Source: Protonemura montana (lineage: Eukaryota; Arthropoda; Insecta; Plecoptera; Nemouridae). From it: a stretch of DNA of 64,000 nucleotides. Under the pieces are notes generated by a model. That model did not search any database. It saw only the letters and a list, made by a program, of their open reading frames with translations, and was not told where the DNA came from. This document shows positions 54,840 to 64,000 of this stretch, piece after piece. The position numbers were made by a program, and so were the translations under genes. Where the stretch lies: NCBI GenBank assembly GCA_947568835.1, contig OX387611.1, positions 5,832,001-5,896,000 on the forward strand, in the 5' to 3' direction. Within the stretch, counting starts at the first letter, position 1. Each line of letters starts with the position of its first letter.

Positions 54840-55110
54840 TCGATTTTTTGAGACGGTAGTAAAGTTCCTAAAATAAAATACACCGCGCATTGCAAGCGTT
54901 TGTAGTTTAAATTAGACTTCACATAATTAAAACGCATCTAACGTCAAATTGGAGTTACTCGAGTTTGACAGGTTGTGACGTGATATAGCGTCACTAGAAT
55001 CAGAGTGACTGTAAGTATTCACAGCCTCAAGGTTCTACTCCTTGGAGAACTGTCATTCTCATCAAATACACTAAAATCATCTCAAAAAGCCAGTGTCCAA
55101 GTAGCTTACC
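54840..55110 (+). mobile_element. tRNA-SINE family A, head copy
   Basis: Tail piece, then head (GAGTTACTCGAGTTTGACAG, GATATAGCGTCACTAGAATC, ATTCTCATCAAATACAC), cut off just inside the tRNA part (CAGTGTCCAAGTAGCT). Confidence 0.85.
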
Positions 55111-56491
55111 GTGAATAATGAACACTGTGTAATACTTTGATCCTAAATGCTTTTTATTAAACTAATAATAATTTTTATAAAAATATTGAATTAATATACC
55201 GAGTATAATAATTAATTGGTGAAATCCATCAAAGTACCTGGACATTTATTATAATCTGTGGCATCGGTAACGTCATCAGAATCGCTTAATGATTGATTAA
55301 TTATTGATGAAAATAAACTGAAAACAGATTAATTCTCTGCTCGTGTGAACTGCCAGGCCTGAAGGACAGGTCATATTGTGTTGATAACATTCTGAAGAGA
55401 CTAATTATTTACTAAATTATCAGCCATGGTTTACTTATTTTTAGCCACAATTTTTTTTTTTTTATGTTTAATTGGTTGATAACTTATTTATTGTTGGATG
55501 AGCGAAGCAAAGACTCAGTTTGACTACAAAAATTAAAATGGGCTGTATTTTTTGTTAGGTTATAGGCCTAACGCTAAGACCGATTCAACAATATTTCATT
55601 ACATTATTTTCATCTAAATTATTAAAAAAAAATTTAGTTTGAAAACAAATTTTTAAAAATCCAGGTTCATTGATAAGTTAAAATTCACAGTTATAGTTTT
55701 TATGAGAAATTCTTTACAGAATAAATAAAAAAATCTTTTAATGAACCAAAAGTACAAAAAAAAAAGCGTTTGGGGTACAAATTTTAAAGAAAAATAAATT
55801 AATAAATAAGAAAAATAGAAGATCTTCATCTACAACGCAATTAAGTTGGCCTCTTTTCCTCCAAAAGCACCTAAATATGTACATAAGATAGTAAAACTAC
55901 TTAGCTGCATTTTGGGAAGAAAAAACACCCGACTATTTTTGGAAAATGGATTGACAAGCAGTTAAAATGGATGAAATAATTACAAACACACTGAAAGAAC
56001 AACACAAATATATTATTTTCGACAGTTTATTTAATTTCAAAAAAGTAATGTACAGATTTGCAAAGAGACTTAAAAGTGACCGTCATGGTAGTCATGAAAT
56101 ATTCACATTAAAAAATTTGAATCTCAAACCATGCAGAAAGTAAAAGCAGCGTCATTTTAGCAGTCACATACATTTTTTCATATTTTACAAATATCCAAAT
56201 TTTACTATATCCAATTAAAAAAAATTTTTTTTTAAAGAAATCCCAACACTTAAATTTTGATTTTTCATATTTCTTTTTGAAGATATGTAGCCCAATTTTT
56301 TAACCCTGTTAAAACAAAAAAATTTCAATATGACTTTCAAATTTCTCATGCTCCAAAATCCTATCAACATAATTGTAACGCGATGTTAACTTGACGGAAA
56401 GAAGACAAAATCCACTTAAAAACGAGTAAGGGTTGGGATTTAAATTCATCTGTTAGTTTTTTTTTTTTTTTAAAGAAGCTTCTTAAATATT
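55111..56491. other. AT-rich sequence downstream of allatostatin-CCC
   Basis: No exon was recognised. It should hold the 3' end of the minus-strand allatostatin-CCC transcript. Confidence 0.4.
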
Positions 56492-56653
56492 TTAGCCAAA
56501 ACACGAAACTGCATTAAAAGCGCACTGCTTCCAGTAACTGCGCTTGCGTTGAAGATCAGTGACGTCGGCCTGCGCACGCATTCGGTTGACAATTTGCTTG
56601 GCAAACAGGTAGTTAATGAGTGCCGTCTCGACGCTGCCGTCTTCGTCCACCAG
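56492..56653 (-). CDS. AstCCC: Allatostatin-CCC precursor, terminal coding exon
   Basis: Acceptor TTTTTGTTTCAG then a phase-0 exon of 53 codons and TAA. It begins [20 protein letters not shown], a spacer strongly conserved in this family. It then runs to DLQRKR, the cleavage site, followed by [14 protein letters not shown] and a Gly amidation donor directly before the stop. The two Cys (C-x6-C) form the ring of C-type allatostatins, secreted brain and gut neuropeptides. The signal-peptide exon lies further upstream on the minus strand and was not identified with confidence. The ending at Gly-stop, without basic residues, is the form I expect for CCC-type precursors. The call rests on residues seen here. 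Confidence 0.94.
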   Translation of the reverse strand: MVDEDGSVETALINYLFAKQIVNRMRAQADVTDLQRKRSYWKQCAFNAVSCFG

Positions 56654-56699
56654 CTGAAACAAAAAGAACACACACGAATTAGCTTTGAATGAAACAATT

Positions 56700-57098
56700 C
56701 TGATTGATTAGTGAGGTTTAAGCCGATTTATGGATCTCCCCGGGTCTGAGTTACACGCTCGGACTCTCTGTCGGTAAGCTACTGGACTTCGGTTTCATTA
56801 ACACTATTTGTCTCATCGAAAAAATACTAAAATTTTTAACATCCTCGTGCTTCAGGGTATAAAATAGCAAATAATCGCTGTCAAATTGTGTTAACTGGTG
56901 AGGTTTCGGCGTTGAAACACGGGTGGAGTGTTTTTATTCATTTTAACACAATTAACTATTCCCTGAAAACTAGTTATTATCTAAAGATTAGTAAATTTTA
57001 GATGTAAGAAAAAATTGCTTATCAACCCTATTACATCTTGGGCGATTAACAAAACCGAAGGCGATATCAAAACAATTTCTCGAGTTTCCCACAAATTA
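56700..57098. other. AstCCC upstream intron sequence
   Basis: Presumed intron before the terminal exon. No signal-peptide exon was found here. Confidence 0.4.
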
Positions 57099-57346
57099 CC
57101 TGCAGAATATTTTATTATTATCAACACTTAAACCGTCTCATAAATTTATGCCCAAAATTGAAGCCAGTGTTCAACTAGCTCAATGGTTCAGAGCAACACC
57201 CGCGATAGGTGGAGATCGGGGTTCGTGTACCCGTTTGGGCATCAATTTTTGAGACGATCATAGTGTTGATAATAAGAAAATACCCCGCGCATTGGAAGCG
57301 TTTGCAATTTAAATAAGATTTCATCCTAATTCCTGCAGAATATTTT
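57099..57346 (+). mobile_element. tRNA-SINE family A with target-site duplication
   Basis: Direct repeats CCTGCAGAATATTTT at 57099-57113 and 57332-57346 flank the element (57114-57331). The tRNA-like part (CTAGCTCAATGGTTCAGAGC, GGTTCGTGTACCC) lies between an inverted left tail (CAACACTTAAACCGTCTCAT) and the normal right tail (TTTTGAGACGATCATAGTGT). The element is therefore a foldback of tail-tRNA-tail form. Confidence 0.88.
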
Positions 57347-57349
57347 TTT

Positions 57350-57660
57350 TTTATATAGTTTTATTGGCGACTCAGTAACAAATGAGAAGCCATGCAAACA
57401 GGTTTGCTCTAAGGTTGATTTTCACGTTCCACATGAACTTTCTAATCAATGGATTATGTTCAGGCAGCTCCATGGAGAGTTGACAAGCAAATACTGTCAT
57501 GGTTGTCGCTTCTGAGGGACAAGACCGTCGTGTTTGTGTAAGGGCAGGTTTCTAAGATTGCCTGCGTCGTCGGTGAATGCCCCTAGGCGCTTGGATCGTA
57601 ATATGACCATGATTGGTTAAATCTTTCGTTGTTCTTTTAGGTCGTCTAGACAGTTTTCTT
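57350..57660 (-). other. Unidentified poly(A)-ended sequence
   Basis: On the minus strand several frames read well: one with VILRSKRLGAFTDDAGN to a stop, another with MTVFACQLSMELPEHNPLI. It ends AATAAAACTATAT followed by an A tract. This looks like the 3' end of a retroposed sequence or of a gene. No family was recognised. Confidence 0.3.
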
Positions 57661-58326
57661 TGCTGGAATTGAATTTGTTTTAGTTTTAATTTCAATTTTT
57701 TTGGAAATTTGATGTTACGTGTAATTTAATATTGCGAATATGATTGGAAAAGTTTTTTTTTTAGGTTAAATAATTGAAATAAGATGCTGTTTGTCTTTTG
57801 ATTCGATGCGTGGAACGATGGAAGCTATAAATGTAGTTGTGTTGAATTTTTAGAAAGTATCGTGTTTTTTTTTAACTGACAGAACGTTTTTTGAACACAG
57901 CTAGAATGAAAAAAATTGCATCTGTGTATTGATTTTTTTGTGACAAGCAATGAGTAATTACTACGGAAACCTACTCAAAAAACGTAGTTGTTAAACTGCG
58001 AAAATTGGCTGCCAAATCAATTTTTATCGACCAAAATAAAATATGATCCTAGATGGAACTATCGTTGATTTAAAGTAAAAAAAATATATTTTTTTTTATT
58101 ATTTCTCTTAGTAAACTTTTATTTGAGAATCTTCTACTTTCAATTATTATTTATTTAAGGTAAATTCAGCATGTCTAGATATTTTGAGTACAAGTGATTT
58201 TATTTTAAAGATTTGTTTTAAATGGCAGCATCAAGCTCTATCAGTAGCTAGCATGAAACAATACTTTGAAACAAACTCTGCTGATAAGCAAACGTTAAAT
58301 CGATTGGAACTGCATAACAGAATATT

Positions 58327-58454
58327 TTTAAGGAAAACTATTTGAAATGGGTTTTGAATCCTAAGTAAAGGACAACTTAATTTCAAAATTTACTTGTCCT
58401 TTACTTGTCCTAGTGCTAAGGATAAATCAAGTAGATATGAGTTTAAAAACCATC
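58327..58454. mobile_element. Short foldback Penelope-like copy with target-site duplication
   Basis: ATAACAGAATATT at 58314-58326 and 58455-58467 flanks a 128-base insert. Inside are AAGTAAAGGACAACTTAA and its near-inverse TTACTTGTCCTTTACTT, then CTAGTGCTAAGGATAAATCA and the CCATC end seen in other copies. Confidence 0.85.
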
Positions 58455-58479
58455 ATAACAGAATATTCCTGTTTAAATC

Positions 58480-58936
58480 ACGACTATGTCAGCCTCGAAG
58501 CGATCTAGCGGCCTTCTTCCCTTTTTACCCTTTGAAAAGGTTTCCAGCCGACGCCCAAAAGCAATTCACCCTCTGGTTAAATATCAGTCACTTCCAATAT
58601 CCCTTGCAAGTTCCCGGCATTGCAACCAAGTGTCGCTTGTATGGCGAGAGGAAGTTCACATGTTTAATAACTTCATTCAATCTGCGATCGCCAACTTGAA
58701 ATTGAACACGCTCGGTGAATACGAGAGTGAAAATTTATAGTTGGTACAGAAGCGAAGCGCCCGTGAAGAAATTCAACAGCAAGGAGTATTTCAAACTTCT
58801 TGACATTTCAAACCGTAAATTGACTTCTTTAAAGGACAGTTTCCTTATTTTTAATGAAGTTTTAGCTTTCTGTATAAGTCGTAATCTTTGTTTAGGATGT
58901 GTTGCTAAACAAGCTAAACAAAACAAAACGAGTGTC
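58480..58936. other. Short open frames, not assigned
   Basis: Plus-strand frames of 77-101 codons overlap in different phases (58394-58948), and the minus strand has a 69-codon frame with a signal-like start (MKTTLVLFCLACLATHP at 58944). No donor follows the latter at a useful place, so I do not assign it as the AstCCC signal exon. Confidence 0.3.
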
Positions 58937-60014
58937 GTTTTCAACTAGTTTTCACCAGGGCGGGTTTGAAGCTTGCTCGATGACGTCATGGTCTCCACCG
59001 GGTTTGCACCAGCTTCGAGAGATACTATAATCTCGTATGACTCTGCCCCAGTGCTACCTTCACGTGTTCGACTGGGCATGTGACTCTGCCCCAGTGCTAC
59101 CTTCACGTGTTCGACTGGGCATGTGACTCTGTCCTAGTGCAACTTTCACATGTTCGACTGGGCATGTGACTCTGCCCCGGTGCAACTTTCACGTGTTCGA
59201 CTGGGCATGTGACTCTGTCCCAGTGCAACTTTCACATGTTAGACTGGGCATGTGACTCTGCCCCAGTGTAACTTTCACGTGTTCGACTGGACATGTGACT
59301 CTGCCCTAGTGCAACTTTCACGTGTTCGACTGGGCATGTTACTCTACCCCAGTGCAACTTACACGTGTTCGACTGGGCATGTTACTCTACCCCAGTGCAA
59401 CTTACACGTGTTCGACTGGGCATGTGACTCTGCCCCAGTGCAACTTTCACGTGTTCGACTGGGCATGTGACTCTGTCCCAGTGCAACTTTCACATGTTAG
59501 ACTGGGCATGTGACTCTGCCCCAGTGCAACTTTCACGTGTTTGACTGGGTATGTGACTCTGCCCCAGTGCAACTTTCACGTGTTTGACTGAACTTGTGGC
59601 TCTGTCCCAGTGCAACTTTCACGTGTTCGACTGGGCATGTGACTGTCCAAGTGCAACTTTCACGTGTTAGACTGGGCATGTGACTCTGTCCCAGTGTAAC
59701 TTTCACGTGTTCGACTGGGCATGTGACTCTGCCCCAGTGCAAATTTCACGAGTTTGACTGGACATATGACTCTGTCCCAGTGCAACTTTTACGTGTTCGA
59801 CTGGCAGAGTTGCTCGATTTCGGGTTACTCCCGATGCATTTTTCTTGCTCCAAGAATTTCGATGGCACAAATTGAAAACAAATAAATGCACTGACAGCTA
59901 GTAATCACGTGTTCGGGTGGGAGCGCTCTCGCTCGGAGCTGATGCAAACCCGGTGGAGAGCATAATGTTATCGAGCAAGTTTTAAACCCGCCCTGGTTCA
60001 GGCCAGTCGAAAAC
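58937..60014 (-). mobile_element. Palindromic DNA element with 43-bp minisatellite, copy 3
   Basis: Both ends carry the same about 90-base terminal segment in inverted orientation: GTTTTCAACTAGTTTTCACC-AGGGCGGG at the left, and on the minus strand GTTTTCGACTGGCCTGAACC-AGGGCGGG at the right, continuing CTTGCTCGAT and CTCCACCGGGTTTGCA. About 17 minisatellite units fill 59040-59815. Copies 1 and 2 have the long segment at one end only. Confidence 0.85.
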
Positions 60015-60317
60015 GCGTTTAATTGCATGTTACACACAAGATTGGAGCCTAATTTGAATTTAACAGTATAATCAATTTTGAATTACCAAATTACCAAGGT
60101 GTCATTAGTTAGGAGTATGACGCTGCCAACTAGACGGTGAGATATGTTACTCCAACTGCAGTATTGACACTTTGAGTTTTGCCATATATTATGCCACGTA
60201 CATTTGACTTCTGAAGATGATGTACATGTTATTAACTCAATTAAAACATTGAGTGCTCACACATAGTGAAAGTCAAACCTGCATAATAACGACTCATTAA
60301 AACACAGTTGAGGCAAC

Positions 60318-60540
60318 TCTTAGCTGGCATGTAGGCTACTCCTGTAGAAGACCAAGGGGATCTCTGGTTAAACGTCTCTACTGAAGGACGGTACAACGCG
60401 AACAACAGGATTCCTCCATAAATCCATGCTGTCGAGAGGTTGATAATCAAGGCGAGTGATTTTGCTGTACCAACTTTCATTCTATAAAATTTTTTGGGTT
60501 CAATAGTCACCCATTAAATACCTGATTGAGCAAAACAGTG
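60318..60540 (-). mobile_element. 5S-SINE, core part
   Basis: Core blocks (GTAGGCTACTCCTGTAGAAG, GAAGGACGGTACAACGCGAA) and linker; the 5S part is almost gone (AATACCTGATTGAGC). Confidence 0.75.
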
Positions 60541-61499
60541 TTTTACTTTGATAATCTTAGCAGAGGCTGTCAGAAAAAGTCTTATTTATTCAATTATTTT
60601 CAATGTTATGGTTTTTAGATTCACAATTATTATTCTTAGTATTATTATTTTTATTATTATTCTTATTATTCACTGGAATCAGATCGCAGTATCGAATTTA
60701 TCGAAGCAAATCAAATCATTCTCCGGTTGACGTGAAACAATAAGGCTGACGATAAACGAAACTTGATATGCAAGCGCTGATTACAAACCGTTCCGGGAAC
60801 AAAATCCCAATTATGAATTGATGACAGAGCAGTGGAGAGGCTTTTGTTCAGCGGTCGACGGAGTCAAAGGTGTCTGACATTTGAAACTGGAGCGGTTTGG
60901 ATTGATTGGAAGCTTACGCAAACCGTTTCTGCTGTCGTTTGCGACCGCACTGTATTAACTACATAGCACAGGACAAATACCTTGCAACTAGCATAATAAT
61001 ACAGGTATTGGGATTCGATTAATTGTGTATAACCAAATACAAGTGGCTGGATTTAAAACTAGGAGCTAAATTCCATACGGTTTGGGTTAACGTTGTTATC
61101 ACCATGGTTAGAGCACCTGGAAATCACCAAATACCGTATGTGGTTGTATGATCATTTCATAAATCCTGGTTTAAATTCGAATTCTGATTTGTGGTTTCTC
61201 AGATGAGATAGTTCTAATTGAATAAAATACAGGAGTGGATGCCTTTGGCATGTACTTTGGTATTTATTTAAGGTTAACATTGGAATGTTTGAAACTACAA
61301 AAAGCGTCATAAAAGTATATGTATGATTCTAGTCAGTAGCAAGATCCTTATGATGAAAGAAAAGCTTATCATAGATAGAGGCAAAAGTTCCTATCAAAGA
61401 ACAGTACAACATTTTCTCAACTAGAATCCTCATTTAATAAAAATAACCGAGTGCATTCCCAAAATGGCAATGAATTCGCTGCAAATTTCAATTCTTTTA
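60541..61499. other. Unrecognised sequence
   Basis: Contains a string near 60868 (AAAGGTGTCTGACATTTGAA) resembling 36625. Nothing else was recognised. Confidence 0.35.
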
Positions 61500-61965
61500 G
61501 AACCGATTTCACTAACGCCGTTTCGGGATGATTTTAACCGGTGCAGTAATTTGCTCTAAAACAAAGATATTTTGATAATTGCGAACCAATCAACTAAGAC
61601 AACACACGAAGAACAAGAATAAAATAGATTTAAAAAATGTGTTTGCTTCGAAACGGGATATTTGATGACTTGGAATTACAAACAAAATATCAATGGGACT
61701 TCTTACTTTGACCTCCAAATGACAGTTTAAAAGTTTAACCCCATCCTTCCAGGTTCAAATATTAAACGGCGATTATAGCAAAGAGAAAATAGTGACGGCT
61801 GCTAAATAAAATTTATTTTATGTGACAGGACAAAGCCATTAAATTCAAATTTAAATTTACTTATTATTTGTGTATTTTTCTAAACATCCTCGTTCAAATC
61901 TTTCAAAATGTCAGCTTAGCGGGGAAAATCAGTTTTAGCCTAGAACCTCCCTTAAAACGCCGATT
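61500..61965 (+). repeat. Dispersed repeat E, uninterrupted copy
   Basis: Paralogue of 32605-33325 without the foldback insertion: TATCAATGGGACTTCTTACT is continuous at about 61689. Confidence 0.88.
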
Positions 61966-62040
61966 AAGTAAGACTAGTAGTGCAATTGGACTCCACTCCA
62001 TTTGAGGAGATTCCTTATCCCACCTCCAAGAAACCTGGAA

Positions 62041-62160
62041 TGCCAAGATAGCTCAGTTAGTAGAGCAGCCGACCGGCAATTGGGAGGTCCCGGGTTCGTT
62101 ACCCGGTTCAGTTGTTTATTCTTCAGTCTAGCTAACCTCCCCTACATAATAGATAATTGA
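62041..62160 (+). mobile_element. tRNA-SINE family B
   Basis: A-box-like GATAGCTCAGTTAGTAGAGC and B-box-like GGTTCGTTACC with a tRNA-like arm between. The acceptor stem does not pair well and the sequence recurs at 49195 and 49713, so it is a SINE rather than a tRNA gene. Confidence 0.7.
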
Positions 62161-62344
62161 AAACGTGATGCACAAAGGTTATTGAGCAAAACCATACCAT
62201 TTTATGAGTTTGACTTAAATATGGAATGGTTTACTAAACAGTAGTGCAGAATAGTACAAGGGGTTTGGTTAAAATTTTGGGAAATTGCAGTTATCCCGCT
62301 AAGAAAACATTCTAAGCCACCACATTTTCGTGACATCCGCTTAA

Positions 62345-62716
62345 ATGTGTTATTATGCGGAAGGTTATTGTAAAGAATATCGCTTTCAGATGGATAAACC
62401 CAGATATATTATGAGAGTGGAGGAAAGTTCTTATGTTGAAAATTATGGCGTTTCGTCTAGCCTGCACCTTGCCTGCGATTCTACAATTGTTTGTAATCAA
62501 TGTCGACAACTTATTTTCAGACGAAAACGTCAATTTTCACCAAATTATTGCAAAGGAAAAAATACTAGTGTCTTGATTGACAAGCATAAAAAAAATCTCA
62601 ACCGGCTGGACGATTTGAATTTAAAATTTATTTTACAAATTTTAGAAAAACGTCAGATAAGATTACTGCAAGGTGAAAAAAATAGCTATACAGTAATTCT
62701 GAGACAAGGTTTATGA
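62345..62716 (+). CDS. Hypothetical frame or decayed gene
   Basis: 123 codons, no ATG before codon 16. Translation includes CDSTIVCNQCRQLIFRRKRQF and a Leu/Lys-rich helix (LNLKFILQILEKRQIRLL). A second frame of the same DNA begins at an ATG near 62433 with a signal-like run (MLKIMAFRLACTLPAILQLF) and goes to a stop. Two good frames in the same stretch suggest a frameshifted pseudogene or chance. No family was recognised. Confidence 0.25.
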   Translation: MCYYAEGYCKEYRFQMDKPRYIMRVEESSYVENYGVSSSLHLACDSTIVCNQCRQLIFRRKRQFSPNYCKGKNTSVLIDKHKKNLNRLDDLNLKFILQILEKRQIRLLQGEKNSYTVILRQGL

Positions 62717-62815
62717 ACCACCTGCAAGCATTACTTCTAGTCTATTTGTTCTATTTTACTTTAACTGAAAGACTGTGTTCCAGCCATTTTAACTAAAAGT
62801 GCTGCTTTTTGCTAG

Positions 62816-63060
62816 CGTTCAGGGGCAAGTAGTGGAGGAGCCGTGTCCGTTCTGCGGGTTGCGTTCAGGGGCAAGTAGTGGAGGAGCCGTGTCTGTTCTG
62901 CGGGTTGCGTCCAGGGGCACGTAGTGGAGGAGCCGTGTCCGTTCTACGGGTTGCGTTCAGGGGCAAGTGGTGGAGGAGCCGTGTCTGTTCTGCGGGTTGC
63001 GTTCAGGGGCAATGGGTGGAGGAGTCGTGTCTGTTCTGTGGGCTGCATTCAGGGGCAGAG
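62816..63060 (+). repeat. 46-bp minisatellite, about 5 units
   Basis: Unit GTTCAGGGGCAAGTAGTGGA-GGAGCCGTGTCCGTTCTGCG-GGTTGC. Confidence 0.96.
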
Positions 63061-63481
63061 CCTAATTGACGCTGTCAATTCGTAAATTGTGAAAGACTTT
63101 TGAAAAAAAAAACCTCTTTTCTTTTCGGGAATGTTTTGCTGTTTCTATTTTTGCGACTCTAGCGGGAAATTTGCAGCGTAATTAAAAACGACCATTTTAT
63201 ATTGTACACTTAAAGCCGCATCCTGTACAAAATCAATAGTTTTTAAATATTTTCCAAGAAATAATAAACCCTTTTAATGTTTTCTTTCACTAAAAAACCA
63301 AGTTTTTGTGGTTTTTTTTTTACAATTAAATATTTGTTCCTTGATCTCATTGTTTTGCTAAGCGGCTTCATGACTAGAAAATTGTGCAGCTAGACAATTT
63401 TGACTGAAAAAAAATGGAAAAATCGTATCCTTCCAACAAAAGAGGTAGTTTTGTCTTGGCGTGAAAGATGTAATCTGTTTT

Positions 63482-63679
63482 TTATTTCTTTGAAATACAA
63501 ACGCAGACTATTATTGGTGTTTTAGATTGGTCGCCTGACAGCTCTAGTTCAAGATTCTGGTCTTTGACTAAAGAAAATACTGCGGTCTCAGGTGACATTT
63601 CTTCAGCGAAGACTTTCGCCGGTGAAATATAAAAATACTCGACTTCAAGGCACGCTTTGTAGAGTGTCAACACTTGCAC
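63482..63679 (-). CDS. Possible terminal exon, unrecognised
   Basis: 65 codons to TAA, GC-richer than surroundings. Translation is protein-like (VLTLYKACLEVEYFYISPAK, KVFAEEMSPETAVFSLVKDQ). No ATG in context and only weak acceptors (CTTTGAG). It could be a 3' exon of a minus-strand gene entering from the right. Confidence 0.28.
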   Translation of the reverse strand: MQVLTLYKACLEVEYFYISPAKVFAEEMSPETAVFSLVKDQNLELELSGDQSKTPIIVCVCISKK

Positions 63680-63719
63680 TTTCTCAAAGAACCAGCTTTA
63701 CGAAGACTCTCGTTTGAGT

Positions 63720-63838
63720 TACACGCAGCCAACGTCAAATTGGAGTTACTCGAGTTTGACAGGTTGTGACGTGATATAGCGTCACTAGAATCAGAGTGAC
63801 TGTGAGTATTCACAGCCTCATGGTTCTTCTCCTTAGAA
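63720..63838 (+). mobile_element. tRNA-SINE family A head
   Basis: CAAATTGGAGTTACTCGAGT, GATATAGCGTCACTAGAATC and CACAGCCTCATGGTTCTTCT; the tRNA part is missing and the sequence passes straight into the next element. Confidence 0.85.
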
Positions 63839-63950
63839 AAACTAGGGTTTTGAATGCTAAGTGAAGAAAAACTAAATTTCTCAACGTTTCGTAACTTTTG
63901 CCTGTTACTTTATCAAGGTTTAGAGCAGTCCTGAACATTTTCGGATAAAA
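63839..63950 (-). mobile_element. Penelope-like foldback element copy
   Basis: Minus strand: GTTCAGGACTGCTCTAAACC, TTGATAAAGTAAC-AGGCAAAA-GTTACGAAACGTTGA, then the family tail. Confidence 0.75.
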
Positions 63951-64000
63951 AAAAAACACAAAAATTATAACAATTGCCTAGTTCAAACATCCTAAATGTT

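Noticed and set aside
58735..58944. Signal-like minus frame as AstCCC first exon
   Set aside because: No usable donor follows the hydrophobic start, and the plus strand is equally open there.
62041..62115. Possible tRNA gene
   Set aside because: A- and B-boxes are present but the acceptor stem does not pair, the B-box departs from consensus, and the sequence is repeated elsewhere with a shared tail.

Overview
The window reads as nuclear DNA of an arthropod, most likely an insect. The clearest evidence is two short, spliced, minus-strand neuropeptide genes. One encodes a CNMamide precursor (mature core GSYMSLCHFKICNM followed by GRKR). The other encodes the terminal exon of an allatostatin-CCC precursor ([22 protein letters not shown]). 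Both peptide families are established in arthropods and were recognised here from residues. Nothing looks bacterial: the DNA is AT-rich, genes are sparse and split by introns, and most of the sequence is repeats.

Genes, left to right. (i) 2216-3250 (+): last two exons of an unrecognised small single-pass membrane protein, with a partly duplicated 3' end. (ii) 12282-8596 (-): a candidate two-exon gene of unknown function. (iii) 10980-10657 (-): an unrecognised 107-codon frame. (iv) 14396-14125 (-): a weak two-exon candidate. (v) 30600-20009 (-): the CNMamide gene, with TATA box, TCAGT initiator and non-coding first exon near 30.5 kb and three coding exons at 22.9, 21.6 and 20.1 kb. (vi) 39186-37744 (-): a 480-codon intronless frame for a tail-anchored acidic protein, not recognised. 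(vii) 52529-52765 (+): a short protein-like exon. (viii) 56653-56492 (-): allatostatin-CCC. A few weaker frames lie near 62.3 and 63.5 kb.

Repeats dominate. There are 5S-rRNA-derived SINEs (about 18 copies, several with multiplied 5S modules, one full copy with an 11-bp target-site duplication). There is a tRNA-derived SINE with foldback ends (one copy with a 15-bp duplication) and a second, smaller tRNA-SINE family. Small foldback elements with a hammerhead-like hairpin and 12-13 bp duplications look Penelope-like. A TA-flanked MITE carries repeated CRE motifs. Five 5'-truncated LINE fragments are present. A DNA element carries its own 43-bp minisatellite (three copies). At least a dozen tandem arrays are present, with units of 8, 10, 41, 43, 46, 54, 68, 70, 72, 86, 114 and 129 bp; the 43-, 68- and 129-bp units recur at separate loci, sometimes inverted.

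The two neuropeptide genes share a strand but are about 36 kb apart, and nothing shows they are co-regulated. The introns of the CNMamide gene hold two minisatellites, a CRE-bearing MITE, a LINE fragment and several SINEs, so most of the repeat content between 20 and 30 kb lies inside this one gene. Exon calls rest on reading frame, splice-site match and phase agreement only; no transcript or database search was available.
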